A DNA stretch of 60,251 nt from Neomegalonema sp. (GTDB taxonomy: Bacteria > Pseudomonadota > Alphaproteobacteria > Rhodobacterales > Rhodobacteraceae): positions 1 to 60,251 of the forward strand of contig JALEGB010000040.1 in the NCBI GenBank assembly GCA_022760355.1. Direction: 5' to 3'. Below, one piece after another: positions 1 to 7,657 of the stretch. Position 1 is the stretch's first letter. The number at the start of each line of letters is the position of its first letter. The notes under the pieces were generated by a model that was given only the letters and a program-made list of their open reading frames with translations, was not told the origin of the DNA and made no database searches. The position numbers and the translations under genes are program-made.

Positions 1-456
1 GGCGCGCCGGCGGCGGAGGGCGGCTGGCTCGACCAGCTGCTGGGCCGCGCCGCCGCGCCCGACCCGGACCGCGCCGCGCGTCTGGCCGCCGCAAGCGCGC
101 ATCTCGACGACGCCGTCGCCGGCCTCCGCGCGGCGGGGCAGGAGTTTATGCTTGTGCACGGCCTCCTCGCCCGCGCCGCCTTTCTGCGCGCCCGCTGCGC
201 CGAAGGCGGGGCGACGGCGCAGGCGGACCGCGCGGCGGCGACCACCGATCTCGACGAAGCCCAGGAGATCGCCGACTATGGCGGGATGGGCCTTTTCAAA
301 GCCGACATCGCCCTCGAACGCGCGCGCTGGGCGGTGATGGACCAGGACAAAGCGGCGGCGCGCCCACATCTCGAGGCGGCGCGCGCGCAGATCGAAAGCT
401 GCGGCTACGGCCGGCTTACGCCGGAGCTGGAGGCGCTGGAGCAGGCGACCCGCTGA
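1..456 (+). CDS. C-terminal part of a TPR-type helical repeat protein (5' end outside window)
   Basis: The frame is open from the first base to a TGA at 454-456, giving 151 residues with no convincing start, so this is the tail of a longer gene. The sequence is Ala/Arg/Glu-rich and helical, with repeated helix pairs such as LDEAQEIADYGGM and HLEAARAQIESCGYGR. The ending, with CGYGR followed by ELEALE, resembles the last TPR-like units of large bacterial ATPase or signalling proteins that carry C-terminal tetratricopeptide repeats. That family link is from memory of such endings. The catalytic or sensory N-terminus is not visible, so the function cannot be named. Confidence 0.6.
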   Translation, partial: GAPAAEGGWLDQLLGRAAAPDPDRAARLAAASAHLDDAVAGLRAAGQEFMLVHGLLARAAFLRARCAEGGATAQADRAAATTDLDEAQEIADYGGMGLFKADIALERARWAVMDQDKAAARPHLEAARAQIESCGYGRLTPELEALEQATR

Positions 457-541
457 GCCGCCCGCCCAGGCGGACGCCGCCCGATCGCCGCGGCGGCTCC
501 TGGCGCGGCGCCTCCTGACGCGCGGTTGATCCCGCCCGCCG

Positions 542-562
542 ATGTGACGCCTTAGGTCACAT
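542..562. promoter_or_regulatory. Perfect 7-bp inverted repeat, ATGTGAC N7 GTCACAT
   Basis: This dyad lies in the 208-bp gap between the TPR gene and the converging 138-aa gene. It could be a regulator site or a weak terminator stem. The half-sites resemble CRP half-sites, but the spacing between TGTGA and TCACA is 9 nt rather than the 6 nt of a CRP site. I see nothing else in the gap. Confidence 0.3.
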
Positions 563-664
563 GGCGGAAGAACGACGCCGCTGAAGCAGATATACCGCCC
601 CAGCGAAATCCTGCTCATGCGATACGGGATAGAGTAGCAATGAGCGCGATCATGGATGAGAGTA

Positions 665-1081
665 TCAAGTGTTGGACGATGGCCCGTAAAACGTGACTCG
701 TAGATCCGCGCCAAGCGCCGCTATTCGTGTCAAGAGTGTCTGAGGAACGTCGATGTAGTGGGGTCCTCGCTGCTCGACGCTTTCGACGCCGATATTGAAG
801 ACCCGCAGCGTCGCGCTGTCCCACACTCGCCGCGCGTCTCCCGTCACGCCTTCGACAGCGTCTAACAGCTCAGTGATCGTCTGCGCTGGCGACGCTTCGC
901 CTGCGTCCTCTGCGGTCCCATCGCATTCAAACGTGATCGCCCAAGTCGCGCCGTCGTTGCTCGGCTCGACATGCAAAGCAAAAAGACCTGCGCGTTGCAG
1001 CTGCTCGACGAGCATTGCGGGGTCTTGCGTGGCGGTGACGTCAAGATCGGTGTTCAAGTAATTGATGGGACTTCTTAACAT
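665..1081 (-). CDS. Conserved protein of unknown function (138 aa)
   Basis: A small soluble protein with no signal peptide or membrane segment. It begins MLRSPINYLNTDLDV and has a central acidic stretch. The C-terminal half carries LRVFNIGVES and then a beta-strand end, LRVTFYGPSSNT. The pattern of a short leading strand, an FNIG motif and a closing strand recalls small uncharacterised proteobacterial proteins, but I cannot assign a domain. It stands alone on the minus strand. A copy of the 104-bp hairpin element ends about 14 bp upstream of its ATG, so its promoter must lie in or across that element. Confidence 0.65.
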   Translation of the reverse strand: MLRSPINYLNTDLDVTATQDPAMLVEQLQRAGLFALHVEPSNDGATWAITFECDGTAEDAGEASPAQTITELLDAVEGVTGDARRVWDSATLRVFNIGVESVEQRGPHYIDVPQTLLTRIAALGADLRVTFYGPSSNT

Positions 1082-1095
1082 CGTTGCGGAGCCTT

Positions 1096-1199
1096 TAGCG
1101 TGATCTCAAATCGAATGCGCGCATTCGATGACTCGGAAATCGCGACAACTCACAAAGATCGAGCATTTTCATGACCGCAGCTGTTTCGAGAAAGCTCTA
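1096..1199 (+). repeat. Copy A of a 104-bp two-hairpin interspersed element
   Basis: The sequence matches the segments at 19801-19904 and 60157-60251. It opens with TAG and holds a perfect 20-bp palindrome (1110-1129, ATCGAATGCGCGCATTCGAT). This is followed by the conserved AAATCGCGA block, then GAGCATTTTCATGACCGC, and it ends in GCTCTA (1194-1199). The 3' hairpin is partly decayed here, with GAGAAAGCTCTA in place of GAAAATGCTCTA. It has the same length as copy B, and its right end forms the stop codon of the minus-strand SH3 gene. It looks like a non-coding, MITE- or REP-like element. Confidence 0.8.
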
Positions 1200-1871
1200 G
1201 TCTCCGGCGATAAAGAAGGTCATCTTCCAGCCGGACCCAAAGCGTTGAAATCCGGCGCGGTGGGCGACGACAGAGCGCAGATAGTCCGTATGCAGATACC
1301 CCTCCACGCCGTTCTCGGTGCGGACGGCCTGGTAGCCTTCTTTCCCGGCTTCCAGATAGGGTTTGCGGATTTCAACAAAACCATAGGAGACGGAGCCGAT
1401 CTTGCGGCCCGTTCGGTCTGGCGCATCACGCAGAATGACGCCCCAAGCGGGAACAAAAGCGGTGGTGAACGGGTCATAGGCGCCTTTGGTGGGCATGCTG
1501 AACCAATAGGGGGCCGCATATGTGCCGTCCTTGTTGCGCCAAGCCCCGTTTTCCAGGACGTCGACAAGGGTGCTCCAGAGCGGATATTCGCGGCTGGTCA
1601 AAAACTTGCGCAGCGCCTCGTGGCCTTCGTCGCCGCCGAAGCTGAGCTTGATGTTCGGCGCGGTCATGCGAACCACCGCCTCCACATCGCGCCGTTTCGC
1701 CGCCAGGATCAGCTTGGCGCGATAAGCGGCGAACTCCGGATTGTCCGCCCCATGATCCGCCGGCCGGTAGACGCCCTTCGGAAGTTCCGTCTGCGCGGAC
1801 GCGACGAGAGGCGGCGCGACCAGACTTGCGGCGAGCAGCGCTACCGCTGCGACATGTTTCCCGATACTCAC
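1197..1871 (-). CDS. Secreted bacterial SH3-domain protein (224 aa)
   Basis: The GTG at 1871 is chosen because it follows a GGGAGAGG ribosome site and begins a good signal peptide (VSIGKHVAAVALLAASLVA, cleavage after ASA). An upstream frame extension to 2009 lacks these features. The middle region (around LSFGGDEGHEALRKFL) is a helical region of no named family. The C-terminal part (VILRDAPDRTGRKIGSVSYG onward to GYLHTDYLRS) has the strand pattern of bacterial SH3 domains, which often bind peptidoglycan in the periplasm. The stop codon is formed by the last bases of hairpin element copy A. The exact role is unknown. Confidence 0.75.
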   Translation of the reverse strand: MSIGKHVAAVALLAASLVAPPLVASAQTELPKGVYRPADHGADNPEFAAYRAKLILAAKRRDVEAVVRMTAPNIKLSFGGDEGHEALRKFLTSREYPLWSTLVDVLENGAWRNKDGTYAAPYWFSMPTKGAYDPFTTAFVPAWGVILRDAPDRTGRKIGSVSYGFVEIRKPYLEAGKEGYQAVRTENGVEGYLHTDYLRSVVAHRAGFQRFGSGWKMTFFIAGD

Positions 1872-1951
1872 GTAAACGCCTCTCCCTGTGCTTCTGTTTT
1901 GGCGGTCCGACCCGTCGCGCTGGTCGTCGCGCCGCGCTCCGCCGGTCCCGT

Positions 1952-2179
1952 TTAGCGGTTGTCTTTCAGATGGACGCGCAGCCAGCCCGATCGCCCGCAT
2001 TGGGAGCAATAGCCGTAGGTCCGTTTTTCGCCAACAGCTCGATACCGCACGCCGCCCGCATCCCAGAGGTCTTTGCTATGGCCGCAGCTTGGGCAGCTCA
2101 TGGCCCACTGCCGCGCGCTCGCTTCCAACGCCGCGCTGCTCGGAACAAGCGCGTCCCAGGTTCGTTTCAAAAATCGCAT
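1952..2179 (-). CDS. Small zinc-ribbon protein (75 aa)
   Basis: Two CxxC knuckles are visible: C29-P-S-C32 and C58-S-Q-C61, separated by about 25 residues, which is a classic zinc-ribbon layout. The N-terminus (MRFLKRTWDALVPSS) is basic and helical. There is no catalytic motif. It lies 95 bp downstream of ureC on the same strand and 80 bp upstream of the SH3 gene, so it could be read through from the urea operon. A role in nucleic-acid binding or metal handling would be inference only. Confidence 0.7.
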   Translation of the reverse strand: MRFLKRTWDALVPSSAALEASARQWAMSCPSCGHSKDLWDAGGVRYRAVGEKRTYGYCSQCGRSGWLRVHLKDNR

Positions 2180-2273
2180 TGCTCAAGGCCCTTGCGGTCG
2201 ATGCGCCGATGTCGCGGAAGCGGCCCGCCCGCGGAGGCCGCCGATCCGTAGCGGCGCTCGCGCTGATGGCGCG

Positions 2274-3983
2274 TCAGAACAAGAAGTACCGCTGCGCCAT
2301 TGGAACAACAGTCGCCGGCTCGCAGGTCAACTCCACCCCGTCCGCTTTCACGACATACGTCTCCGGATCGACTTCGACGTTCGGCGTCAGGTCGTTCAGC
2401 TTCATATCGGCTTTGCCAATGTTCCGGGCGCCCTTCACTGCGGCGACCGGTTTGCGCAACTCCAGCGCGCCGCCGATGTCTGAATCATACGCGGCCTGGC
2501 TGACAAACGTAACGCCCGAGGCGGTCATCGCGCCGCCGAAGCCCCCGAACATCGGCCGATAATGGACCGGCTGCGGCGTCGGGATCGAGGCGTTCGGATC
2601 GCCCATCGCCGCCGCGGCGATCACGCCGCCGATCAGAACCAGGTCTGGCTTCACGCCAAAGAACGCTGGATCCCACAGCACCAGATCCGCACGTTTGCCC
2701 ACTTCGATGGAGCCGATTTCATGCGACAGCCCATGCGCGATGGCTGGGTTGATCGTATATTTGGCGATGTAGCGCCTCACACGGGCGTTGTCATTGTCGC
2801 CCGTTTCCTCCGGCAGACGGCCCCGCTGCCGCTTCATCTTGTCCGCGGTTTGCCAGGTGCGGATCAGAACCTCCCCGACGCGGCCCATCGCTTGGCTGTC
2901 CGACGCGATAATCGAGAACGCGCCCATATCATGCAGAATATCCTCAGCCGCGATCGTTTCCTTCCGGATCCGGCTTTCGGCGAAGGCGACGTCTTCTGGA
3001 ATGCTCTTATCGAGGTGATGGCACACCATGAGCATGTCCAGATGCTCATCGATCGTGTTGACGGTGAAAGGACGCGTCGGGTTGGTGGAAGAGGGCAGCA
3101 CATTGGCTTCGCCGCAGATCTTGATGATGTCCGGCGCATGACCGCCGCCGGCGCCTTCGGTGTGGAACGCATGGATCGTCCGGCCCTTGAAGGCGCCGAC
3201 GGAATGCTCAACGAAACCGGATTCATTCAGCGTGTCCGTATGGATCATCACCTGCACGTCCCACGCGTCGGCGACGCTCAGGCAGTTGTCGATGGCGGCT
3301 GGGGTCGTTCCCCAATCCTCGTGCAATTTCAACGCGCAGGCGCCGCCCTGGATCTGCTCGCGCAGCGCATCCGGCGTTGCGGCGTTGCCCTTGCCGGCGA
3401 AGGCGAGATTCATCGGAAAGGCGTCCGCAGCCTGCAGCATCCGGCCGATATGAAACGGGCCGGGCGTACAGGTGGTGGCGTTGGTGCCGGTCGCCGGGCC
3501 GGTGCCGCCGCCCAGCATCGTCGTGACGCCGGACATCAGCGCTTCTTCGATCTGCTGCGGACAGATAAAATGGATATGCGCGTCCATGCCGCCAGCGGTC
3601 AGCACCTTGCCCTCGCCGGCGATCGCCTCGGTTCCTGGACCCACAACGATGTCGACGCCCGGCTGCGTGTCCGGATTGCCCGCTTTGCCGATGCCGACGA
3701 TCCGCCCGCCCGAAAGCCCGACATCCGCTTTGTAGATCCCGGTGTAATCGATGATCAGCGCATTGGTGATCACGGTGTCCACCGCGCCAGCGGCGTTGGT
3801 GATCTGGCTCTGGCCCATCCCGTCTCGGATGACTTTGCCGCCGCCGAATTTGACCTCGTCGCCATAAGCCGTGTGGTCTTTTTCGACTTCGATGAACAGC
3901 TCAGTGTCTGCGAGCCGCATTTTGTCGCCCGTGGTCGGGCCATACATGTCCGCATAGGCGGCGCGGGAGATTTTAGCAGGCAT
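2274..3983 (-). CDS. ureC: Urease alpha subunit UreC
   Basis: The catalytic subunit of urease, which hydrolyses urea to ammonia and carbamate in the cytoplasm. At 569 aa it is full length. All active-site residues are present: the nickel ligands H136 and H138 (DAHIHF), the carbamylated lysine K219 (ALKLHEDWG), H248 (MIHTDTL), H274 (HTEGAGGGH) and D362 ([10 protein letters not shown]), plus the flap cysteine C321 followed by histidines (MVCHHL). AGGAG lies 7 nt before the ATG. It is the last urease gene in the operon but is separated from ureB by four non-urease genes. No ureE, ureF or ureG follows, so nickel insertion must depend on genes elsewhere. Confidence 0.98.
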   Translation of the reverse strand: MPAKISRAAYADMYGPTTGDKMRLADTELFIEVEKDHTAYGDEVKFGGGKVIRDGMGQSQITNAAGAVDTVITNALIIDYTGIYKADVGLSGGRIVGIGKAGNPDTQPGVDIVVGPGTEAIAGEGKVLTAGGMDAHIHFICPQQIEEALMSGVTTMLGGGTGPATGTNATTCTPGPFHIGRMLQAADAFPMNLAFAGKGNAATPDALREQIQGGACALKLHEDWGTTPAAIDNCLSVADAWDVQVMIHTDTLNESGFVEHSVGAFKGRTIHAFHTEGAGGGHAPDIIKICGEANVLPSSTNPTRPFTVNTIDEHLDMLMVCHHLDKSIPEDVAFAESRIRKETIAAEDILHDMGAFSIIASDSQAMGRVGEVLIRTWQTADKMKRQRGRLPEETGDNDNARVRRYIAKYTINPAIAHGLSHEIGSIEVGKRADLVLWDPAFFGVKPDLVLIGGVIAAAAMGDPNASIPTPQPVHYRPMFGGFGGAMTASGVTFVSQAAYDSDIGGALELRKPVAAVKGARNIGKADMKLNDLTPNVEVDPETYVVKADGVELTCEPATVVPMAQRYFLF

Positions 3984-3992
3984 GATGGGCTC

Positions 3993-4118
3993 CTATCGCT
4001 CCGGCGGCGGCAACGCGGCGCCGGAATGAGACGGCGCGTCGAGGCGCCAGGCGGGGGAGCGGAAACGCTCCGGGACTTCTTGTTCAAACGGGCTGTCAAA
4101 GCCGAGCGCCATCGTCAT
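3993..4118 (-). CDS. Possible 41-aa protein immediately upstream of ureC
   Basis: The ATG at 4118 overlaps the stop of the preceding 243-aa gene in an ATGA arrangement, and the stop lies 9 bp before ureC. The peptide starts MTMALGFDSPFEQEVPERFR and ends in a Pro-rich tail, ALPPPER. It has no signal peptide, transmembrane segment or cysteine. The coupled start and the otherwise gap-free operon argue that it is translated. A short leader that couples translation into ureC is an alternative. No family is recognised. Confidence 0.45.
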   Translation of the reverse strand: MTMALGFDSPFEQEVPERFRSPAWRLDAPSHSGAALPPPER

Positions 4119-4846
4119 GCTTTGGCCTCCGGCTCCGCGAAAAAGCGGCTCTCGCGGCCGATCTCATCGACATGGACAAACCCATAGGCTGCGATCCGCC
4201 GGCGCAGCGCGCGCTGAGCCGTGCGTTTGTCGATCTTGGCGCCTTGGCGGACCAGCCGATGGATATTGCGCTCGACCAGATCCCGCGTGACGTCGCGCAT
4301 GGTTTCGTCTTCGCGGAAGGCGCCTGGATCGCGAAAGGCGATCGCCACAGCGCTGATGATCAGGAGCAGCGCGCCAAGTGAGAAGATCAGGCTCTCGGCA
4401 GTAACGGCGGCGAGCAGTAGAAAAAAAGCGACGATGGCGAGGCGGCCGAAGATGCGGCCTTGGCGGCCGGGCCCAAATCCGCTCAAGCGCAGATCGGATT
4501 GCTCCTTGAGCCGCGCGGCGAGCGGGATCGGCGCATAGCGGGAATGATCGGCGATCCGGTCAGACGGGCGCAGCTTGCGGCCGCCCTTCACCGGTCCAAT
4601 GGCGCGCCGCAGACGGAAGAAGGCCATGGCGCTTGGGCAGCGCGCCCCTGATCCCAGATCGGCGTGGGCGAAGATAACGTCCTCCAGCTCGCCGATCGTC
4701 TCCACGCCGGAGGTCCCGTAGGCGCTGTCATCCAGCTGGAGCCCAAAGATCTCTTCAACTTCGGCGATCGCGTCCTGTAGATCGTCGCCTTCGACGTCGA
4801 GCACGGCGGCGATCTTGGGTTGTTCTTGTTGCGTGTCGTCCGTCAT
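4115..4846 (-). CDS. Membrane protein with an acyl-carrier-protein-like N-terminus (243 aa)
   Basis: Residues 15-58 align by eye with the second half of acyl carrier proteins: an EGDDLQDAIAEVEEIFGLQL helix, then VETIGELEDVI where ACPs have TVGDLVDYI. The usual DSL phosphopantetheine serine is replaced by aspartate (D21-D22-L). Two adjacent hydrophobic segments follow (about 135-152 and 153-171), then a basic cytoplasmic-looking tail ending in SRFFAEPEAKA. It starts 3 bp after the cyclase gene and overlaps the 41-aa ORF. I do not know the function. The ACP likeness is inference from the residue pattern. Confidence 0.7.
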   Translation of the reverse strand: MTDDTQQEQPKIAAVLDVEGDDLQDAIAEVEEIFGLQLDDSAYGTSGVETIGELEDVIFAHADLGSGARCPSAMAFFRLRRAIGPVKGGRKLRPSDRIADHSRYAPIPLAARLKEQSDLRLSGFGPGRQGRIFGRLAIVAFFLLLAAVTAESLIFSLGALLLIISAVAIAFRDPGAFREDETMRDVTRDLVERNIHRLVRQGAKIDKRTAQRALRRRIAAYGFVHVDEIGRESRFFAEPEAKA

Positions 4847-4849
4847 CGC

Positions 4850-5641
4850 CTACACCAATCCAAACAGGCGGCAAGGGCCGCCAGTGCCGCCCTGATGCTT
4901 GGGGGCGCCAACAAGGATCGTCGCGCCCTTGGGCGGCAGTTCACCGAGGTTGGCCACGCATTCGAGGCCCCAGCGGCCTGAGGGGAGCCAGACGGTATGG
5001 GCCGCGAAATCCGTCGACGCGCCGATATCCAGGGAGAGGGTGTCAACCGCGAGGCCGATCGCCCCTGTTTCCTCAAGCAGCATCTGCGCCGCTTCGCCGT
5101 GAAAGCCCGGATAGTGCTGCGCGCCGTTGCTGTCCGCATTACGGAATTTAGGCGTGTCGACGAGCGCGTCCCAGCCCGAGTAAAGCGCGACGCAGGCGCC
5201 GTCAGGAATGTCGCCATGCGCTGCGATCCAGGCTTTCAGATCGTCTGGCGTTAGAGCTGCATCGGCGTTTTCAGCCGATTTGCTGCGGATATCGACGATT
5301 GCGAGCGGGCAAATCAGCTGCTCGACCGGTATTTCGTCCACTGACGCGCCATCATCCGTATAGTGGAGCGGCGCATCCATATGGGTGCCCGTATGTTCGC
5401 TGAAGCTGACATTCTTTAGATTGAAGCCGTTTTGCTCGACCGAGCAGAGCTGAATATCCGAATAGCCCGGCGCGTCGTCATAGGTCGGGAAGTCGGCATG
5501 GAGCGTATGGGTGAGATCGACAATGCGCGACGGCGGCGCGTGCAACGCGGCGGTCGGCGCCGAGATCGGCGCGCGCCGCGCTGAAGCTCCCTGCTCAAGC
5601 ATCCGTTGTTTGACTGCTTCCGTCACGCGGGCGTCGCACAT
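4850..5641 (-). CDS. Cyclase-family metal-dependent hydrolase (kynurenine formamidase-like fold)
   Basis: 263 aa with the signature of the cyclase/KynB family: EHTGTHMDAPLHY, in which H83, H87, D89 and H93 are the expected metal or catalytic residues, followed by a second set around YPGFHGEAA and LSLDIG. Members hydrolyse amides or lactones such as N-formylkynurenine or isatin. The substrate here is unknown, and there are no kynurenine-pathway neighbours. GGAGGGAG precedes the ATG. It sits inside the urease operon, tightly linked to the ACP-like membrane gene, so a role in nitrogen release from another amide is possible but unproven. Confidence 0.85.
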   Translation of the reverse strand: MCDARVTEAVKQRMLEQGASARRAPISAPTAALHAPPSRIVDLTHTLHADFPTYDDAPGYSDIQLCSVEQNGFNLKNVSFSEHTGTHMDAPLHYTDDGASVDEIPVEQLICPLAIVDIRSKSAENADAALTPDDLKAWIAAHGDIPDGACVALYSGWDALVDTPKFRNADSNGAQHYPGFHGEAAQMLLEETGAIGLAVDTLSLDIGASTDFAAHTVWLPSGRWGLECVANLGELPPKGATILVGAPKHQGGTGGPCRLFGLV

Positions 5642-5682
5642 TTCTGTCGCTCCCTCCAGGCGGCCCCACCCAGCGCGCCGCG

Positions 5683-6216
5683 CTAGTCGGCCGCTTTTTC
5701 CGTCGGCTCAATGCGCCAATATTGGCCCGACAAATCGGCGCAGCGGGCGAGATGTGGTTGGTTATTGCGCGGGCCGCCATTGAAGATGTCCAGGCACATC
5801 TCGGGGCCGCGAAATTTCGTGGTCAGCCGATAGTAACCGCCCTTGTCGAGGCTGATCCGCCAGAACTGCCCCGTGTAGGCCGCGCATGGCGTCAGATGGG
5901 TCATGTTGTCAAACTCGCCGCCGTTGAACACGTCAAGGCACATCTCCCGGCCGCGAAACATTGTGGATAGCCGGAACCAGCCATCGCCGGTTGGGGTGAG
6001 GCGCCAATATTGGCCTGAAAAGTCCGCCCGCTTGGTCAGATGCGGCATGTTGTTGTGCGGGCCGCCATTAAATACGTCCAGCGTCATGTCGACGCCGCGG
6101 AACATCGTTGACAGCCGATGATAGCGCGACGGCGTAATTTCGGCTGACGCGGAAGCCGCTTGTAGGCTGGCGATGGCGGCGACGCCGGCCAGAATGACCC
6201 TCTTGAGCCGTTTCAT
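5683..6216 (-). CDS. Secreted ricin-type beta-trefoil protein (three QxW repeats)
   Basis: The ATG at 6216 follows AGGAGG and starts a clear signal peptide (MKRLKRVILAGVAAIASLQ, cleavage near ASA). The mature part is almost entirely three repeats of about 45 residues. Each has RLxxxFRG, then xMxLDVFNGG, then N..HL and finally a GQYWR or GQFWR motif. Three repeats with QxW endings are what ricin B-type carbohydrate-binding trefoils show. It carries no catalytic domain. It is the only exported protein embedded between ureB and ureC. A GC-rich stem at 6237-6264 lies just upstream and may separate its expression from that of ureB. Confidence 0.8.
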   Translation of the reverse strand: MKRLKRVILAGVAAIASLQAASASAEITPSRYHRLSTMFRGVDMTLDVFNGGPHNNMPHLTKRADFSGQYWRLTPTGDGWFRLSTMFRGREMCLDVFNGGEFDNMTHLTPCAAYTGQFWRISLDKGGYYRLTTKFRGPEMCLDIFNGGPRNNQPHLARCADLSGQYWRIEPTEKAAD

Positions 6217-6236
6217 CGCTGTTGTCTCCTCCTTGC

Positions 6237-6264
6237 GGCGGCGCTGCTTGAGCGGGGCGCCGCC
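6237..6264. other. GC-rich hairpin between ureB and the trefoil gene
   Basis: GGCGGCGC (6237-6244) pairs perfectly with GCGCCGCC (6257-6264) around a 12-nt loop. There is no T-run, so it is not a classical intrinsic terminator. It lies in the only sizeable gap (136 bp) within the ure genes and could be an mRNA processing or stability stem. Confidence 0.35.
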
Positions 6265-6352
6265 TATTCTTGAACACACAAGGCCAATGCTGGGCGGATC
6301 ATGTGGCGAGGCCTGATCATCGTGCGATCCACATGCGGCGGCCGAGCGATGG

Positions 6353-6658
6353 TTAGAGCGCGCCCATCACCTTCTGATTGAACCCATAGACTTTTCGCGC
6401 GCCCTGAAGGGGGACCAAGGTCACCTCCCGCTCCTGTCCGGGCTCGAAACGCACCGCGGTGCCGGCGGCGATATCCAGCCGCATGCCTTTGGCCTGTTCG
6501 CGATCGAAGGCGAGGCCCGGGTTTGTTTCATAGAAATGATAGTGGCTGCCAACCTGCACCGGCCGATCGCCAGTGTTGGCGACCTTGAGCGTTACGGTCG
6601 CCTGGCCGGCGTTCAGCTCAATCTCGCCGGCGGCGGGGATGACTTCTCCGGGGATCAT
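6353..6658 (-). CDS. ureB: Urease beta subunit UreB
   Basis: A 101-aa single-domain urease beta subunit, the usual length when ureA and ureB are separate genes. It starts MIPGEVIPA and carries the family motifs [17 protein letters not shown] and [11 protein letters not shown]. It packs with UreA and UreC in the cytoplasmic urease trimer. The start overlaps the stop of the HD-hydrolase gene by 4 bp (ATGA), so its translation is probably coupled to that gene rather than directly to ureA. Confidence 0.97.
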   Translation of the reverse strand: MIPGEVIPAAGEIELNAGQATVTLKVANTGDRPVQVGSHYHFYETNPGLAFDREQAKGMRLDIAAGTAVRFEPGQEREVTLVPLQGARKVYGFNQKVMGAL

Positions 6659-7212
6659 GAGGCGGGCTCCTTTTCAGCTTCTGCGATGCGGGCTGCGAGC
6701 GCAGCGGCGGCGGCGTCAAATTTCACCGCGAGAATCGGCGCGGCGTCGCGGCAGGCGGCGACCACTTGCTGCGCGCCGGCCAGATAGAGGCGATGGCGTT
6801 CGATCGGCCAATGATTGAACGCATCCAGCCGGCCGGCGATGTTGTCGAGCTGATCTGCGGTTTTAATCAGCTTCGCCGCGTCGGGCGCTTCGGCGATTTT
6901 TTCGGCTTGACGCGCCTTTCGTTGATCGGTGGGCAGATCTTCGATTTCAGGATCGTCAGTCAACCAACCGACAAGCTCAGCCACCTGCGGCCCGAACCGG
7001 TCCGCGATGGCGGCGAGGCGGATCTCCGTATCCTCCACCGAATCATGCAGCACGGCGGCGGCGATGATCTCCGGCGCATCGGTTTCCTCGGCGGACAGCG
7101 CCGCAACGCGACACAGATGTACGATATAGGGAGAGGGGCGATCCCCTTTGGTCCGCTGGTCCGCGTGAATTTCCGCGGCGAGGCGATAGGCGTCGGCAAG
7201 CAGCTGACTCAT
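6655..7212 (-). CDS. HD-domain hydrolase of the SpoT/MESH1 type, embedded between ureA and ureB
   Basis: 185 aa consisting of little more than one HD domain. H32 (YIVHL), H56-D57 in LHDSVEDT and D120 in KTADQLDNI match the metal-binding and HDxxED motifs of ppGpp hydrolases and related small alarmone hydrolases. No synthetase, TGS or ACT domain is present. The start and the end overlap the neighbouring genes by 4 bp each, so it is made together with urease. By family it should remove pyrophosphate from (p)ppGpp or a related nucleotide, but the substrate is not shown by sequence. Confidence 0.85.
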   Translation of the reverse strand: MSQLLADAYRLAAEIHADQRTKGDRPSPYIVHLCRVAALSAEETDAPEIIAAAVLHDSVEDTEIRLAAIADRFGPQVAELVGWLTDDPEIEDLPTDQRKARQAEKIAEAPDAAKLIKTADQLDNIAGRLDAFNHWPIERHRLYLAGAQQVVAACRDAAPILAVKFDAAAAALAARIAEAEKEPAS

Positions 7213-7355
7213 TCGTCCGGCCCCTTGTTCCGCGAGCGCAGCATGACCCGCGCCATGATTGCGGCCAGCACAATGAGCCCGAGCAGCGGGGTCGCCAACC
7301 CGTCCAACCCCGGCGCCATCTTTATTGGCGTTGTGAGCTTAACGATGTCATTCAC
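7209..7355 (-). CDS. 48-aa single-span membrane protein between ureA and the HD gene
   Basis: The GTG start (7353-7355) overlaps the ureA stop, and the TGA (7209-7211) overlaps the ATG of the HD gene, so no base is left uncoded. The peptide has one hydrophobic segment of about 20 residues ([20 protein letters not shown]), flanked by a short N-terminus and a basic tail, RSRNKGPDE. The tight double overlap is the main evidence that it is real. It may anchor a partner at the membrane. No family is recognised. Confidence 0.65.
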   Translation of the reverse strand: MNDIVKLTTPIKMAPGLDGLATPLLGLIVLAAIMARVMLRSRNKGPDE

Positions 7356-7654
7356 CGTATCGGCTCATGCACCGTGACGAGTTTCACGCCGTCGGGAAAG
7401 GTGGCTTCCACCTGAACGTCATGGATCATCTCCGGCACGCCCTCCATTACCTGAGCTCGGGTGATCACATGCGCGCCGGCTTCCATCAGATCCGCAACTG
7501 CGCGGCCGTCCCGCGCCCCTTCGACAACGAAATCCGTGATCAGGGCGATCGCTTCAGGATGGTTGAGCTTCACGCCGCGCGCAAGCCGTTTGCGGGCGAT
7601 TTCCGCGGCCATCGCGACCAACAGCTTGTCCTTTTCTCTGGGCGTCAAACGCAT
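7352..7654 (-). CDS. ureA: Urease gamma subunit UreA
   Basis: 100 aa, the standard length. It begins [20 protein letters not shown] and contains [20 protein letters not shown] and the [17 protein letters not shown] block typical of UreA. It is the smallest structural subunit of cytoplasmic urease. It follows ureD by 3 bp and is followed by a 48-aa membrane peptide instead of ureB. Confidence 0.97.
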   Translation of the reverse strand: MRLTPREKDKLLVAMAAEIARKRLARGVKLNHPEAIALITDFVVEGARDGRAVADLMEAGAHVITRAQVMEGVPEMIHDVQVEATFPDGVKLVTVHEPIR

Positions 7655-7657
7655 GCG

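Noticed and set aside
542-562. CRP/FNR binding site
   Set aside because: The half-sites look right, but TGTGA and TCACA are 9 nt apart instead of 6.
2562-4187. A 541-codon open frame on the plus strand opposite ureC
   Set aside because: It is an antisense shadow of high-G+C ureC. The translation is Arg/Asp/His-rich without any family pattern, while ureC has every active-site residue.
5683-6216. CRISPR or tandem DNA repeat
   Set aside because: The periodic DNA similarity is explained by three protein repeats of the trefoil and is too diverged for a CRISPR array.
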